The notes beneath the pieces were generated by a model. It was not told the origin of the DNA, made no database searches, and saw nothing but the letters and a program-made list of their open reading frames with translations. A DNA stretch of 64,000 nucleotides, from contig CM049319.1 in the NCBI GenBank assembly GCA_026874595.1, forward strand, positions 66,739,917 through 66,803,916, read 5' to 3'. The DNA comes from Sipunculus nudus (taxonomy: Eukaryota > Annelida > Sipuncula > Golfingiida > Sipunculidae). Of this stretch, positions 36,650-46,731 are shown in pieces. The position numbers and the translations under genes are program-made. Positions within the stretch are counted from its first letter, which is position 1. Each line of letters opens with the position of its first letter.

Positions 36650-37376
36650 CTTGTGGTCCGTTAATTTACAAGATTTCATCTTTAGCTTAACAAAGACCGG
36701 ATGGTGGTCACTGCAAAAGGGTGTTAGTACACCAGACTCAGATACTAAATCTAAACAGGTCGTAGCAATTATATCAATGCGTGTAGAAGACTCCCCCATA
36801 ATAATTAATCTCTGGATAATTCTTCTAACCGAAACCAGTACTAAGCATTTGCGTTTGGTGGTCTGTAAAATGTCCCTATCAAAAATTTATGTGAAAACAA
36901 CATTACTCCAAATACACTCTAAACCATTCAATTCAAGTTCATTTCTACGAGTTACCGGAGCACCGTTTGCTACGTACATCGCTACGCCTCCACCTCTGTT
37001 GTTAAATTCATGTATGAACGGTTCTTGCTATCCTTTAAACATGATCTCTTCATTGTCTATGTCGCCATGTAACCATGTCTCGGTTACACCGATTATGCAA
37101 TTATGTCCTAGTTCTGCAAATACAAGCCCCAATTTCGGAACTAAGCTGCGCACGTTCACATGGGTCAATGAGAAATTCAGTTCTTACATCATTCAGATGC
37201 GGGCCTGGATTTGGGTGAATGTCCCCAGACAAGATAAGTCTTTCACGGGTGATCCAGTGCGCCCAATGGCCTGAGCATGATTTTAGGGGAGGTACCACAA
37301 AACATAGGACTCTGAAAGGAGTCCGAAAGTTATAATGGGGGCTAAAACAACCAAATACACTGATTTTTATCTCCAT
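36650..37376 (-). pseudogene. LINE ORF2, 2A-like leader and AP endonuclease (broken)
   Basis: The frame opens at a methionine at 37376 and reads about 45 residues, including LCFVVPP, to the sequence LSGDIHPNPGP (about 37196-37230). Its DIHPNPGP matches the ribosome-skipping 2A consensus D-(V/I)-E/H-x-N-P-G-P. After a frameshift near 37110 the endonuclease follows: GVTETWLHGDIDNEE (catalytic glutamate), an in-frame stop, NNRGGGVAMYVANGAPVTR, and finally FCSDHHPVFV near 36710. All hallmark endonuclease motifs are recognisable though the frame is broken. The 207-residue plus-strand frame over the same bases is a shadow. Confidence 0.85.
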
Positions 37377-38021
37377 TTGGTGAGTAGTACTCCCCTGACC
37401 AACTAAGCTCGGTGTTCAACTTTTGAATGGGTGCATGCCCAGTAACCTTTACTCACAATGGCCCATGATGAAATGGACCCTCGTATTTTCCTTTGTACAT
37501 GTTAACAAGTAAATTTAACAAAACTTTAACTAAATTCAATTGTGAAAAATGTGCCTTTTGCTGTATACAGGACTGGTGCATCATTTTGTGCATGTAGGCT
37601 TTCATTAGGGGGTTTACACGTTTCCTATCCTTCAAAAGTATACATATTTTGTAATAATGACTTTCTAGAACAATAGTTTTGCAGGTTAGAATTCCGACAA
37701 TAAATTTGAACATCTTTACATCCTAACAGTTACCTTCTGTATGGTAATTTATTATTTCTTTGACTGTCCTAATAATTTAAGGTATTTGAATTACACTAGT
37801 TATCTAGGAAATCCCTATGTTTGTTTACAATATTGTAATAAATGTTACTTGTGTAGTCTACACAATATTCTTAGTATTTTAGTCCTTTCCTGATGCCATC
37901 TTGCTGGAATATACTTTACACATAATCACTGTTTTTTATCATTCAGTCTTTACTATATCATTAAAATATTTCTGACTTTCGAATCTAACTAAAATAAAAC
38001 AAGATGTGATATTTATGTATA
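37377..38021 (-). other. LINE ORF1-ORF2 spacer
   Basis: AT-rich sequence between ORF2 and the satellite. An 86-residue minus-strand frame (37713-37453) has no recognisable domain. It could be UTR or inserted DNA. Confidence 0.45.
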
Positions 38022-38760
38022 CACACATTTTCTATACATCTTTCAAATACTTACAATATAACCATTTTACACGTTCTCTATTTTTTCCTGTCTTTTGTGA
38101 TGTCACTATACATATTTGCAAGGCTCTTGTATCTATTTAGATCTTATACACACATTTTCTATACATCTTTCCAATTTTTCAATATATCCTTTTCTACACA
38201 TTTTCTTATTTCCTTTCTTTCACTTGTGAAGTCCCTTAACATATTTTCAATGATATTATAGATCTTTTACACACTTTTAATACATCGTTCCAATTTTTTT
38301 ACATTTTTTTTATCTTTCCAATTTTCAATGCAACCTTTTTACCCGTTTTTTATTTCTTTTTTTTTTCTCTTGTGATATCACTTTACATTATTTTAAGGCT
38401 CGAGTATGTATTTTAGATCTCATACACAAAATTTCTATACATCTTTCCGATTTTTACATTATAACCTTTTTTCATTTACGTTTTCTATTTCTTCCTTACA
38501 CTTGTAATATCAGTTTACAAAAATTCATAGCTTTAGTATGTGTTATCTTAAACACATTTTGTATACGTCTATCAATTTCCTATCGTTTCCTATTTCTTTC
38601 TTATCCTGTGATACCACTTTACATATTCAAGGCTCCTGTATGTATTTAAGATCATATACTCACATTATCTATAAATGTGTCCATTTTTTTATTTTACCTT
38701 TTCACGTTTTCTATTTTTTTCTTACTCTTGTGATATCACTTAACATATATTAATTTTGAT
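38022..38760 (-). repeat. Imperfect satellite, about six ~125-bp units, inside the LINE
   Basis: Units begin near 38022, 38149, 38270, 38425, 38553 and 38659 (spacings 127, 121, 155, 128, 106). Each has CACA-TTTTCTATACATC, then TTTCCAATTTT, then CACGTTTTCTATTTCTT, CTTGTGATATCACTTTACAT and GTATTTAGATCTTATA. Lengths vary through indels in T-runs. It lies between ORF1 and ORF2 and does not resemble coding sequence. Confidence 0.82.
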
Positions 38761-38994
38761 TTTTTCTTCATTTTCACCTGTTTCACATAGTTTCAGAGTA
38801 AATTCATGTTTCACTATTTATAAGTACATATATGGTCACGTGACGCTTCACAAGACGTCTAAACCAATTGCTTTTATTTTATTATTCCTTTTTTTTTACC
38901 ATTTATACCTATCCTATTTTTCTTTGATAAAGTATATTTTGATGACATTTTACAATATTTTACTTTTTTTCAATATTTCCGATACATACATATT

Positions 38995-39883
38995 TTACAG
39001 GCCATTCAAGTCCTTCTCACTTCCAATCTCTCGATTTTTTTCATCAGTCAGTCTGACCAGAACCCTGCCGTCTGTCGTCCAGCAGTCCTTTACGGCTGAC
39101 TCCTTTGACTTCTTTGCCCGTCTTGCCAAGAACGCCAGTTGCGCCCTTTCCTCAGTCAGGTCTTCGTTTATGTAAATGCGGGTTCCCTTCAGCTTTGTCC
39201 GTGCACTGTATATGGCGGCTCTCCCTCTATGACTGGTAATCCTAATGATGGTGGGTCTCTGACCACTGCCTGGAGGCCCCACTCTGTGACATCTTTGTAT
39301 ATCGTGCAGGGTCATATCTATCAGACCTAATTTGTTGTGCACAAAGGTCATAACGATATTGTCAATCCTTTCCCCCTCAGTTTCTACTTCACCGTGAATG
39401 CGGAGATTGAGTCGTCTTTCATATTGTTCAAGTGAGTCCAGTTTAGTTTCGAGCTTTTCAATTATTTCTCTGCTCCGTTTCAGGCCATTTTCCAGTTCAA
39501 AAGTCGTTTTTGACAAGTTTTCCAGCAACGCAGTAGTGGTTTTTGTAACACTATTTATTTTTACATTGATAAGTTCATCGAGCTTTTCATTGATCATTGG
39601 CAGAATAGCTAGCTTCTGCAAAAGCGGTAATGACTGAAGGTGACGGTAACACAGTTTGAATTACCTTAGTCAGCTGCATCATCTGTGTATTAGCTGCTGA
39701 AGGGCTTGTACTCTCAGAATCTGTAGATTCCTGTCTATGACATTTTGCGTCTTGTTTATGAGTGTCTTCACTCATAGCCCCACCAAGCTGTAATACTGGC
39801 GCCAGTGTCTCCTCATGGATTGACTCGCTTGAGTAGACTGAGTCCAGGGACTTTCTGATTTCCTCCCCGAGGTTGCTCGTCAT
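38995..39883 (-). pseudogene. LINE ORF1 (coiled coil plus RRM-like RNA-binding protein), one frameshift
   Basis: It starts at ATG 39883 and reads 98 residues to a TGA at about 39587. The continuation is in another frame from about 39621 to 38995, so one indel near 39620, next to an A4 run, splits it; together about 296 residues. The first part is Ser/Thr/Gln-rich. The second has a helical, heptad-like stretch (ENGLKRSREIIEKLETKLDS), then YERRLNLRIHGEVE and IQRCHRVGPPG, INEDLTEER and FLARRAKKSK. This order is typical of L1-type ORF1 proteins with an RRM-like core and C-terminal domain, which bind element RNA and act as nucleic-acid chaperones. The start codon overlaps the stop of the upstream ORF as ATGA. 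Confidence 0.82.
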
Positions 39884-40074
39884 TGTACCAAAACAATGTT
39901 ACCTTTCAGTTCTTTTGTTCCGTAGATTTCGTGAATTTTTGTTAAAATTGCGTTACAAAGTTGATCGTCAATTTCAAGAACTGGTTCCGCGGACTTTATT
40001 TTACTTAGGATACTGTTCCATTCCTTGCTGTTAATTTCTCCTGGTAATTTATCCCCCTGGAACGTAAGAGCCCC
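39880..40074 (-). CDS. Upstream ORF overlapping ORF1 by ATGA
   Basis: A minus-strand open frame of 64 codons, without its own ATG, runs from just after a stop at 40075-40077 to a TGA at 39880-39882. It reads through FQGDKLPGEINSKEW and ILTKIHEIYGTKE to a terminal VLVQ. The TGA overlaps the ORF1 ATG (39881-39883) as ATGA, a termination-reinitiation arrangement. The lack of a start suggests 5' truncation. No domain recognised; it could be the N-terminal part of ORF1 in another frame. Confidence 0.4.
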   Translation of the reverse strand, partial: GALTFQGDKLPGEINSKEWNSILSKIKSAEPVLEIDDQLCNAILTKIHEIYGTKELKGNIVLVQ

Positions 40075-40077
40075 TTA

Positions 40078-42168
40078 ATGTGCGTGTTGCCTATCCACCA
40101 TTTGGCCACACGCATGGGGAGGCTTTTCGTTTATCGCCAGAAACATCGCATGAATAACGAATTTGAATAAAAATATGGTAAAGTATGTTGAACGGAATGA
40201 ATGGTTTCCGTAAGACCAAATATACAGAAAGAGAAATACATGTAGAAGGGGAACTATGGTATATATATATATATATCGTTCCCCTTTTTCTGTGCTTATG
40301 TGCATTATCCTCTAGCTGGACATGGTTAAATCCCATAATAAATAGATTGACTGTAACACCTAAAGAGATATGATTTTTAACATGAAAAGGAATATAAATA
40401 ATCGCGGGTCTCCCCATGGCTCGGATGGTGGCATATGGGCCGACCATTATGCTGTTGCCTTTCAATGTCTTGACATATTACAAGTACGTAATATAGGTCA
40501 ACTGAAAGGACGCAATAGCTGCAATGACAAACGTCTGAATGACTGAAGAGTGTAATTGTAAGTTTGTAACAATAGGAAATACAGGCAGGGTCGGGCAAAT
40601 TTCAGGGTTGATGCGGTTAATTCTATGTACATTACATACCTGTCAGACCGTTAATAATTACATTAACCACTTAAATATGTAAACTGAAGTAATCCGATGC
40701 CTGGATAGACGTTCCTGAGTCAGGAAATTCAGTATTAATGTCATGTCCTGTTGAAATGTTACGCCGTTCTTAAGATTAAGGATGACGATGAGTGAATTTA
40801 TCTGCGTAAACCCCAAGACGGCAAGGTCATAGGAAAACACCCTCATTTACCGTCAGTTTTACCGTCTCGTTTATCATACCGTTCGGTATGCCTGCAGCCG
40901 TGTGTAGTTCATCTCGCAGGAAGCATTATAAAACAAATCATTAGTTTTGAACAATTTATTTAATGCATATCGACTTTGTTACTCAATACATAGGTAAGTG
41001 TATCTTCATCAAATACAAAAACCGCGAAAACCTTCATGTATATCTGTACAAAACGGAAAAGGATTTAAATTAAAAACGGAATGTTCTCTGAATATAAACC
41101 GCTCAAGGCAGCATTAAAGCTACGCTCTTTACACAGCGCTTTAACTATAGGCCTCCTCCCTATATCGTAAGCGCTGTTTGTTATGACCTCGTATCCTGAA
41201 TTGCTACACCAGAGGGGAGCACTGTATTTTTGTCCAATCAGATGAGACCTTGTGCTGGAAGACACGGCCAAGCGAGGAATACGAGGAATACACGGAGCCA
41301 ATCATAGTAATCTTGTTTTGAGTGACAGCTCATCGCCCCGGTAACCGTCTCAACAGGCCAGAGGCTCAGAGAGTATTGCCCCAGGCGTGGTTTGCTTAGG
41401 GCCTTGGGCACATAGGATGCCCTGCCGGTGAGTTGTAATTCAAACCAAACGTAACAACAAAGGCTACGTGCACACCTCGCTGGCTGGTTTCAGTTCTGCA
41501 GACAACAGATACATGGCTACGCTAACACAGTTATAATGTCATAATCGAATCGGTCGATGATGCGAGAATACAGAGGGAGCAATTAAAATTCGATCGTAAA
41601 CTCTTCAAGCCGCGCTTGAAGCGCAGCTATGGGCGGAGCCAGGATGCCTGTCCAGTGTTTGCTTATTGGCATCTGGTTGGCTGCTTGTCACATCATACGC
41701 ACGTTTTTTTTTTTTTTTTTTTTTTTTTTTTTCAGCAGACAACAAACCGCCATCTGGTGTCTAAATATATCATAAACGGTCAAAGCTGGCAGCGTGAAAA
41801 TCAGTTGCTTCTTTAGAAGCGCAAGATTTCCGCTGCCTCGGGAGCGTACATTAAAGCACCCATGGATTTATCTCACCTAATAAACGCATTCACTAGATTA
41901 AGGATTACCAGGAAACTTTTTAGATAATTTACCAAAGGCGTAAGATATGTGTTACACGGTCCACCCACTCGCTAGTTGCATCACAGGGCCCCTCTCCCCA
42001 CCAGAACAAGGGTGGCTGTACAATAAGGACCCGTACTCATTACTGGCAGTAGCTGTAAACGGGGATGTGTACTTGTGAATGACGGCGGCCTCATTGATGG
42101 TTAAATAGAATAGCCGCTTTATGTACATGTCTTCATGAAAAAATGATACATACATGTATGATTATATG
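40078..42168. other. Unassigned noncoding DNA with a GC-richer patch
   Basis: A short (TA)n at 40259-40276 is flanked by inverted arms GGGGAAC (40248) and GTTCCCC (40278). 41060-41480 and 41590-41700 are less AT-rich and contain GTCCAATCAGATG and AGCCAATCATAG (CCAAT boxes), GGGCGGAGCC and a 29-T run (41704-41732). No ORF of note. It could include a promoter or an unrecognised SINE. Confidence 0.4.
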
Positions 42169-42302
42169 TACAGTAAAACCACGCCTCACCGCCACTTGTC
42201 TTATTTTTATCAGACCTGGATTTAACGACCACCTCGAAAATGAGACCACTTTATCGCGTTGTGGTAAGTTAGTGGTGGTAATTTCGAGGTTTCATTGAAT
42301 AT
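42169..42302. mobile_element. Small MITE-like element (about 134 bp)
   Basis: Left end TACAGTAAAACCACGCC; the right end, reverse-complemented, is TATTCAATGAAACCTCG. The imperfect inverted ends share AAAACC/GAAACC, with matching CCACCACT-type words inside. A TA target duplication is possible. The GACCAC(C/T)-rich interior resembles widespread invertebrate MITEs. Confidence 0.5.
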
Positions 42303-43145
42303 AAATCCATATGTAAGATGTATTATCTTTATATAGTATAATGAACTAACATTAACTAGGCTTAATTTGCAAAACCATGTTTCAGTTACGAGTTTATAAT
42401 ATGATCAAGAATTAAGCTGGTGCGTTGGTCAATTAATGATCCCGGGTTCAAACTCTGGAATGCTCCGTTTTGTAGACATCCACTGTCCCAAAGAACAATT
42501 ATTCTACCTACATTAGAGTGTTGATGTACAGTGTACCCATGATCGTTAACTCGTGTATACCATACCAAAGCCAAGCGCGGCGTAGTGTTGACCTTTCGTT
42601 TAGAAATAACGGTTTATCCGAAATCCATTTTAGCGTTGTCTGTTGTACCCCTGGACCTACTGTTTGGCTTTAAATACGGTTATAACATCCTCGGTACGTC
42701 GCTGGTGCTCAGACAGACCGAGGCGCTGATGTTTACACATTTAGTCACCTGGATTAACACGTTTTACTTTATAACCGCCTGCAGTGACGTCGATTTATTT
42801 TCAAGTGTGGGGGATGATTCAGAGTGGTATGCAAATTAGGGCACTTTTTTTAAAATACCCACGAATATTAAATATATATTTTTTTCTGGTTCTACTGCTT
42901 ATATATATGTATATATAATAAATAATATAATACATGACCAATACGTTAGTCTTCTTACTCTTTCACACACACACACACACACACACACGCACGCACCCAA
43001 ACATTACCCAAAATAACAGAGTGCCACAGAGTAAGCAAGAAAACTGCGTATGCTAGTTACAGTTACGCATTAATGTATTCATGAAATTATAGCAGCTCAA
43101 CTTTTATGTATCGAGCACTTTTGAATGGCAACCAAACCCTTTCAG

Positions 43146-43148
<3 letters not shown>
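42303..43148. other. Unassigned noncoding DNA with a (CA)n tract
   Basis: A CA repeat at 42963-42988 ending in CGCACGCACC. No gene recognised. Confidence 0.45.

Positions 43149-43215
<67 letters not shown>
43149..43215. repeat. (TA)n microsatellite
   Basis: About 33 TA units, directly followed by the same GACGCCTTTTGG(G)TGGATTA tag that follows (TA)n at 18252. Confidence 0.97.
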
Positions 43216-43219
<4 letters not shown>

Positions 43220-43262
43220 GAGCAAGAATGACGCCTTTTGGGTGGATTAATTTAATCATTAT
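43216..43262 (+). mobile_element. Penelope-like terminal tag next to (TA)n
   Basis: AATGACGCCTTTTGGGTGGA followed by TTAATTTAATCATTATTTA parallels GTGACGCCTTTTAGATGGAC at 18267. Only about 45 bp survive. Confidence 0.35.
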
Positions 43263-43651
43263 TTATTGTCCTATTTGTTATACTTATCTATATACATACA
43301 GTCTATATATATATATATATATATATATATGGTATATGAGGGTAAAGGTAATGTATGTATGTGAACATAAGTAATCTATAACCCACTTTCTAATGGTCGT
43401 CAGTCAAGCAGAAAGGTAGACACGCAAGCTAAGTCTGTCATTCTAATTATATTCATTTGTCTCTAAGTTACCCTTTAATATTTATGAGGGTGAGTACTAT
43501 GGACGACGTGTTCTGTTCGCTGATTATCACAAACGAGAACAGACTGACTTGTGGGAAATTTGTTGGCTCCCTGTTGGTGCCGTAGTTGAACTCATTCATA
43601 TAGAAAATCATCTTTTCTTATGATGTAAGTCATGTAACATTATATTACAAA

Positions 43652-43745
43652 TGAAATTAGTCCAATCACTGATATATTAAGCTTAGGTGTGTACCTATAT
43701 AAGGAGTGAAATGAGCCCAATCACTGATATAATAAGCTTAGGTTG
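43652..43745 (+). repeat. 55-bp tandem duplication
   Basis: CCAATCACTGATATATTAAG (43662) and CCAATCACTGATATAATAAG (43717) are offset by exactly 55 bp, with matching flanks. A (TA)n tract also lies upstream at 43303-43330. Confidence 0.75.
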
Positions 43746-43839
43746 GGCCTTATGCCTCACATATACAAAAATAAAACATATACGTCACTATTAGAACTAA
43801 GCAAAAGACATCAATCAGGAGGAAACATGAAAAGCATAC

Positions 43840-43993
43840 TGTTACGGGGTGACATAAAAGCGGACCAAACTGTCTCGCTAGTAAAGCTTGCTTTGCCAGC
43901 GAAGCGGTTGGTACGCCGGACTTGTGTGCCACCCAAATGGATTGAATCCGGGATCGGCCCAATCTTTTCCCTGAACAATTTGTCTTCGTAACG
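43840..43993 (+). mobile_element. TGTTACG mini-element, copy B, with perfect 4-bp TSD
   Basis: 154 bp from TGTTACGGGGTGACATAAAA to ATTTGTCTTCGTAACG, flanked by ATAC on both sides (43836-43839, 43994-43997). It is about 80% identical by eye to 20094-20249. It contains an imperfect hairpin (CTCGCTAGTAAAGC... GCCAGCGAAGC) and a decayed B-box region. LTR-like ends and a 4-bp TSD without an internal domain suggest a solo mini-LTR, a TRIM-type remnant, or a non-autonomous element mobilised by a gypsy-type integrase. Confidence 0.82.
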
Positions 43994-44073
43994 ATACATC
44001 GTGGTGTAAAGTGTAGTGTGTGTACACATTTATATTTTAAAAAAATATATGTTAGGCCAACAAATGAAAGCTA

Positions 44074-44340
44074 TTGTTCTCAGGCATCGCCCTCGTCAAT
44101 TTCAACCCCCCGCATCAAAAAGTGTTATTTTGATTTTCATATTTCAAGAAGATAAAATAATACAGGTTTGATAAGATTTCCTTTGTTAGGTGGTGCTTTT
44201 CCCTGTTTAGCGAAACATCTGTTCTTTTCACGCTTTTTCCCTGATCATATGAATTTTTGACAGAATCATCAGAAAAAAAAAGTAAAAAGTAAAATATCGC
44301 CCCCCGCACTTGTTTCTGAAAAAAGAGTGCCTGAGAACAA
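44074..44340 (+). mobile_element. MITE with 13-bp inverted ends TTGTTCTCAGGCA
   Basis: The left TTGTTCTCAGGCA (44074) and right TGCCTGAGAACAA (44328-44340) are perfect inverse copies. Just inside are ACCCCCCGCA and its near-inverse GCCCCCCGCAC on the same strand. The interior holds TTTCCTTTGTTAGGTGGTGC and CCCTGATCATATGA. About 267 bp, no coding. Further copies at 45892 and at the window end. Confidence 0.75.
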
Positions 44341-44654
44341 CACCTTTTATGTCTAAATATTATATATTACTTAACCCGAAAATCCCCTGCCTTAATAACT
44401 GCAGGGTGTTGGCGGGCGGGTGAAAATTTCCGTCACTGACTCCAGGAAAGTCATCCGGTGTGACGGTAGGAGAAACGACCTGGCGGTGGCTAAAGCTATC
44501 ACGTGACTAGGCAGTCGCTTTCCCATTGGCTCGTGCGAACCCAACTAATTAGGTCAGTTATTTCTTGCGTGAAATCCCCTTTGTGACCAAATTGTCTTTG
44601 TGAGGAAACCCCTCATGAAAATACCTGTATGTGTGTGTGTGTTTATAAAACAGT

Positions 44655-44722
44655 TGTCCAAACTTTGATTACCCTCCCACTCCGAGTCATCACCCTCTCT
44701 TGAAGATTAATTGACGCCACTG
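44655..44722 (+). mobile_element. hAT-type MITE, right-end fragment
   Basis: CCAAACTTTGATTACCCTCC, GAGTCATCACCCTCTCTTGA and TTGACGCCACTG match the right end of the complete element at 59873-60274. The left end was not found, so this copy is truncated or too diverged. Confidence 0.65.
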
Positions 44723-45528
44723 ATTTTTAAAATATATGACCGCAAACAGACATGTCTCATAAAGGTTTTATGATTTAAATGATATACGAGAAGCATGCGT
44801 GCTATAACTGCGGTACCCACACAGATATATTTACTGCTAAAATGCTTAAAATGAAACCAGATTCCATGTACCGATAGACGCGTCGTAACTCAGTTCTAGC
44901 TCTTATCACTAAAGCCCTGTAAAGTCCCTATGGTGAATCCCTGATATTTGCATATTAGGGCGTCACAAGGCTCCTGACGATTCCCTCGCATTTGCCGCCT
45001 GGCCTCCTGTGAACGGCATCGTTGTTATGAGGAGGCTACTAGCGCCACATAGGCAATAGACAGCTCAACCCGCTTGGTAACATTCGCACTGAAATTTTGC
45101 ATGTTTTCAGAAAGTCCATACATGGACCTTCATGTCCCATGATATATCAATGCTGTTCGAACATACGGTCCATGGGGCAAATTTAAGTGCATTGTAGATA
45201 ACGTTGCATCGACTTTGTACTGTGCATTTGTTAGTTTTCAAGTTACACATGAAAGTCTTGCTACTGTTTAGTTGCAACACGCTGAACCTCGTGATCGTTT
45301 CTGTCAGCCGCTACAGTTTGGCCGCGTTCGTCGCGTGTGGACCTGAATATCTCACCCTGATTGGCTGGGCCGGAGACATATTTTAAAACAGACCTGCTGC
45401 GATAAACAATGGTCTGATAAACGGTGACACACTGGATCACTGAGGCTGAGGGATACATATAGTGTTAAAAATCTTGCCGTACTCAAATAGCCTAAGGACC
45501 TAAACATATTAAGACTGATAAAATGGGA

Positions 45529-45654
<126 letters not shown>

Positions 45655-45891
45655 CAAGCTGGAAGCCCACAATAGCATTGTATAATCGGCGGTTGCGGAA
45701 ATTTGATAAAAATCGGCAAAACTATCATCGGATTAAGGATGCGCCTTTCGATACTACAAAAATAAGAGTTTACAAACGTAAATGAAACTTGTGAGGCCGA
45801 AAAAAGATAGGTTTATTTGGCACCGCGTGTGTCCATTTTGACCACCCCTTCCCCTCCGACTGTTGTGTTAATTGTGCCTTTTATGCCTGTT

Positions 45892-46160
45892 TATATGTTT
45901 CTAAGGCACCCCCGCATTAAAAAAAAAATGTTTAATTTGATTTTCAATAGAAACTGACCAATTTAGAGCTCCAGCCGCTACGACATTTCTTTCATGAAGA
46001 TAAAATCATACAAATTTTATAAAATTTCCTTTGTTATGTAGTGCATTTACTTGTTTCCCATGCTTTTTGCCTTATCATTTGACATTTTTATCAATACATA
46101 CAAACAAATAAAAAAAAGCACGCTCGCATTGATTTTTGGAAAAAAAGTACCTCAACCAAA
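45892..46160 (+). mobile_element. TTGTTCTCAGGCA-family MITE, older copy
   Basis: Matches 44074-44340 in order: GGCACCCCCGCAT, TTTGATTTTCA, GAAGATAAAATCATACA, TTTCCTTTGTTATGTAGTGC, GCTTTTTGCCTTATCATTTG, GCATTGATTTTTGGAAAAAA. Ends decayed. Confidence 0.68.
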
Positions 46161-46465
46161 CCAATTTTGCCTAATACATGTATTGTACAAATATTAAAGA
46201 TATCACACATAAGTAACATTTACAGTATTTAAAATTATCTGTATTATTATGTCAGGTTTACACTGAGATACATGCTAAGTTTGTTACTGAATAATATTCA
46301 TTACTGCAATAACTTCCATGGCTTTCATGTCTGTTTCAAAGATCACGAGTTATGCGAACCTTGGCAAAACAATACAATCCTCAACCAGATTACAAAGTTA
46401 ACAATAAATCTGCAATCTAAAGAATGCAAACTTTCACCGTGTAGGGGTTCCTATTGTGCTCCCAT

Positions 46466-46731
46466 GTTTGCATTCGCTTATACATATTTTCCCAGGATCA
46501 TTCTTGCATTAGTGACTGTACGTTTGTGAATATACCAGGAAGTCCTCCCTGGAACCGGATCATGAGGCGGCGTACACCTAAATCTAATGGATCCTTCCCT
46601 GGCACATTCCCTTTATATTTCATTTGATTCCGTTCTTGATTGCGTAAGTTACGGTGTGAACAAACACACACACAAACACACAAACACATACGCAAAAGGG
46701 AAGGAGCGCAAACCTTCCTGGCGAAGGCAAT
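46466..46731 (+). mobile_element. CA-tailed retroposon family, copy 5
   Basis: Near full-length: GTTTGCATTCGCTTATACAT, CATTAGTGACTGTACGTTTG, CAGGAAGTCCTCCCTGGAAC, AATCTAATGGATCCTTCC, GATTCCGTTCTTGATTGCGT, the (AC)n tail and CTTCCTGGCGAAGGCAATAA. Confidence 0.75.

Larger units (their letters stand above)
34640..40077 (-). mobile_element. CR1-like non-LTR retrotransposon, degenerate 5.4-kb copy
   Basis: Read on the minus strand, from high to low coordinates: an upstream ORF (to 39880), ORF1 (39883-38995), a spacer holding a satellite, ORF2 beginning at 37376 with a 2A-like peptide, an AP endonuclease, a reverse transcriptase (to about 34960), and a 3' UTR ending around 34640 with the hairpin GGGCTATGCCC. 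Endonuclease motifs (ETWLH, SDHHPV) and the reverse transcriptase order place it among CR1/L2/Jockey-type elements, CR1 being the best fit. Multiple stops, frameshifts and at least one deletion make it dead. The 5' end is probably truncated near 40077. Confidence 0.85.

Noticed and set aside
36651-37274. A 207-residue plus-strand open frame, the second longest in the window.
   Set aside because: It lies antisense over the LINE endonuclease, whose motifs (ETWLH, GGGVAMYV, SDHHPV) read on the minus strand. The plus frame shows no domain.
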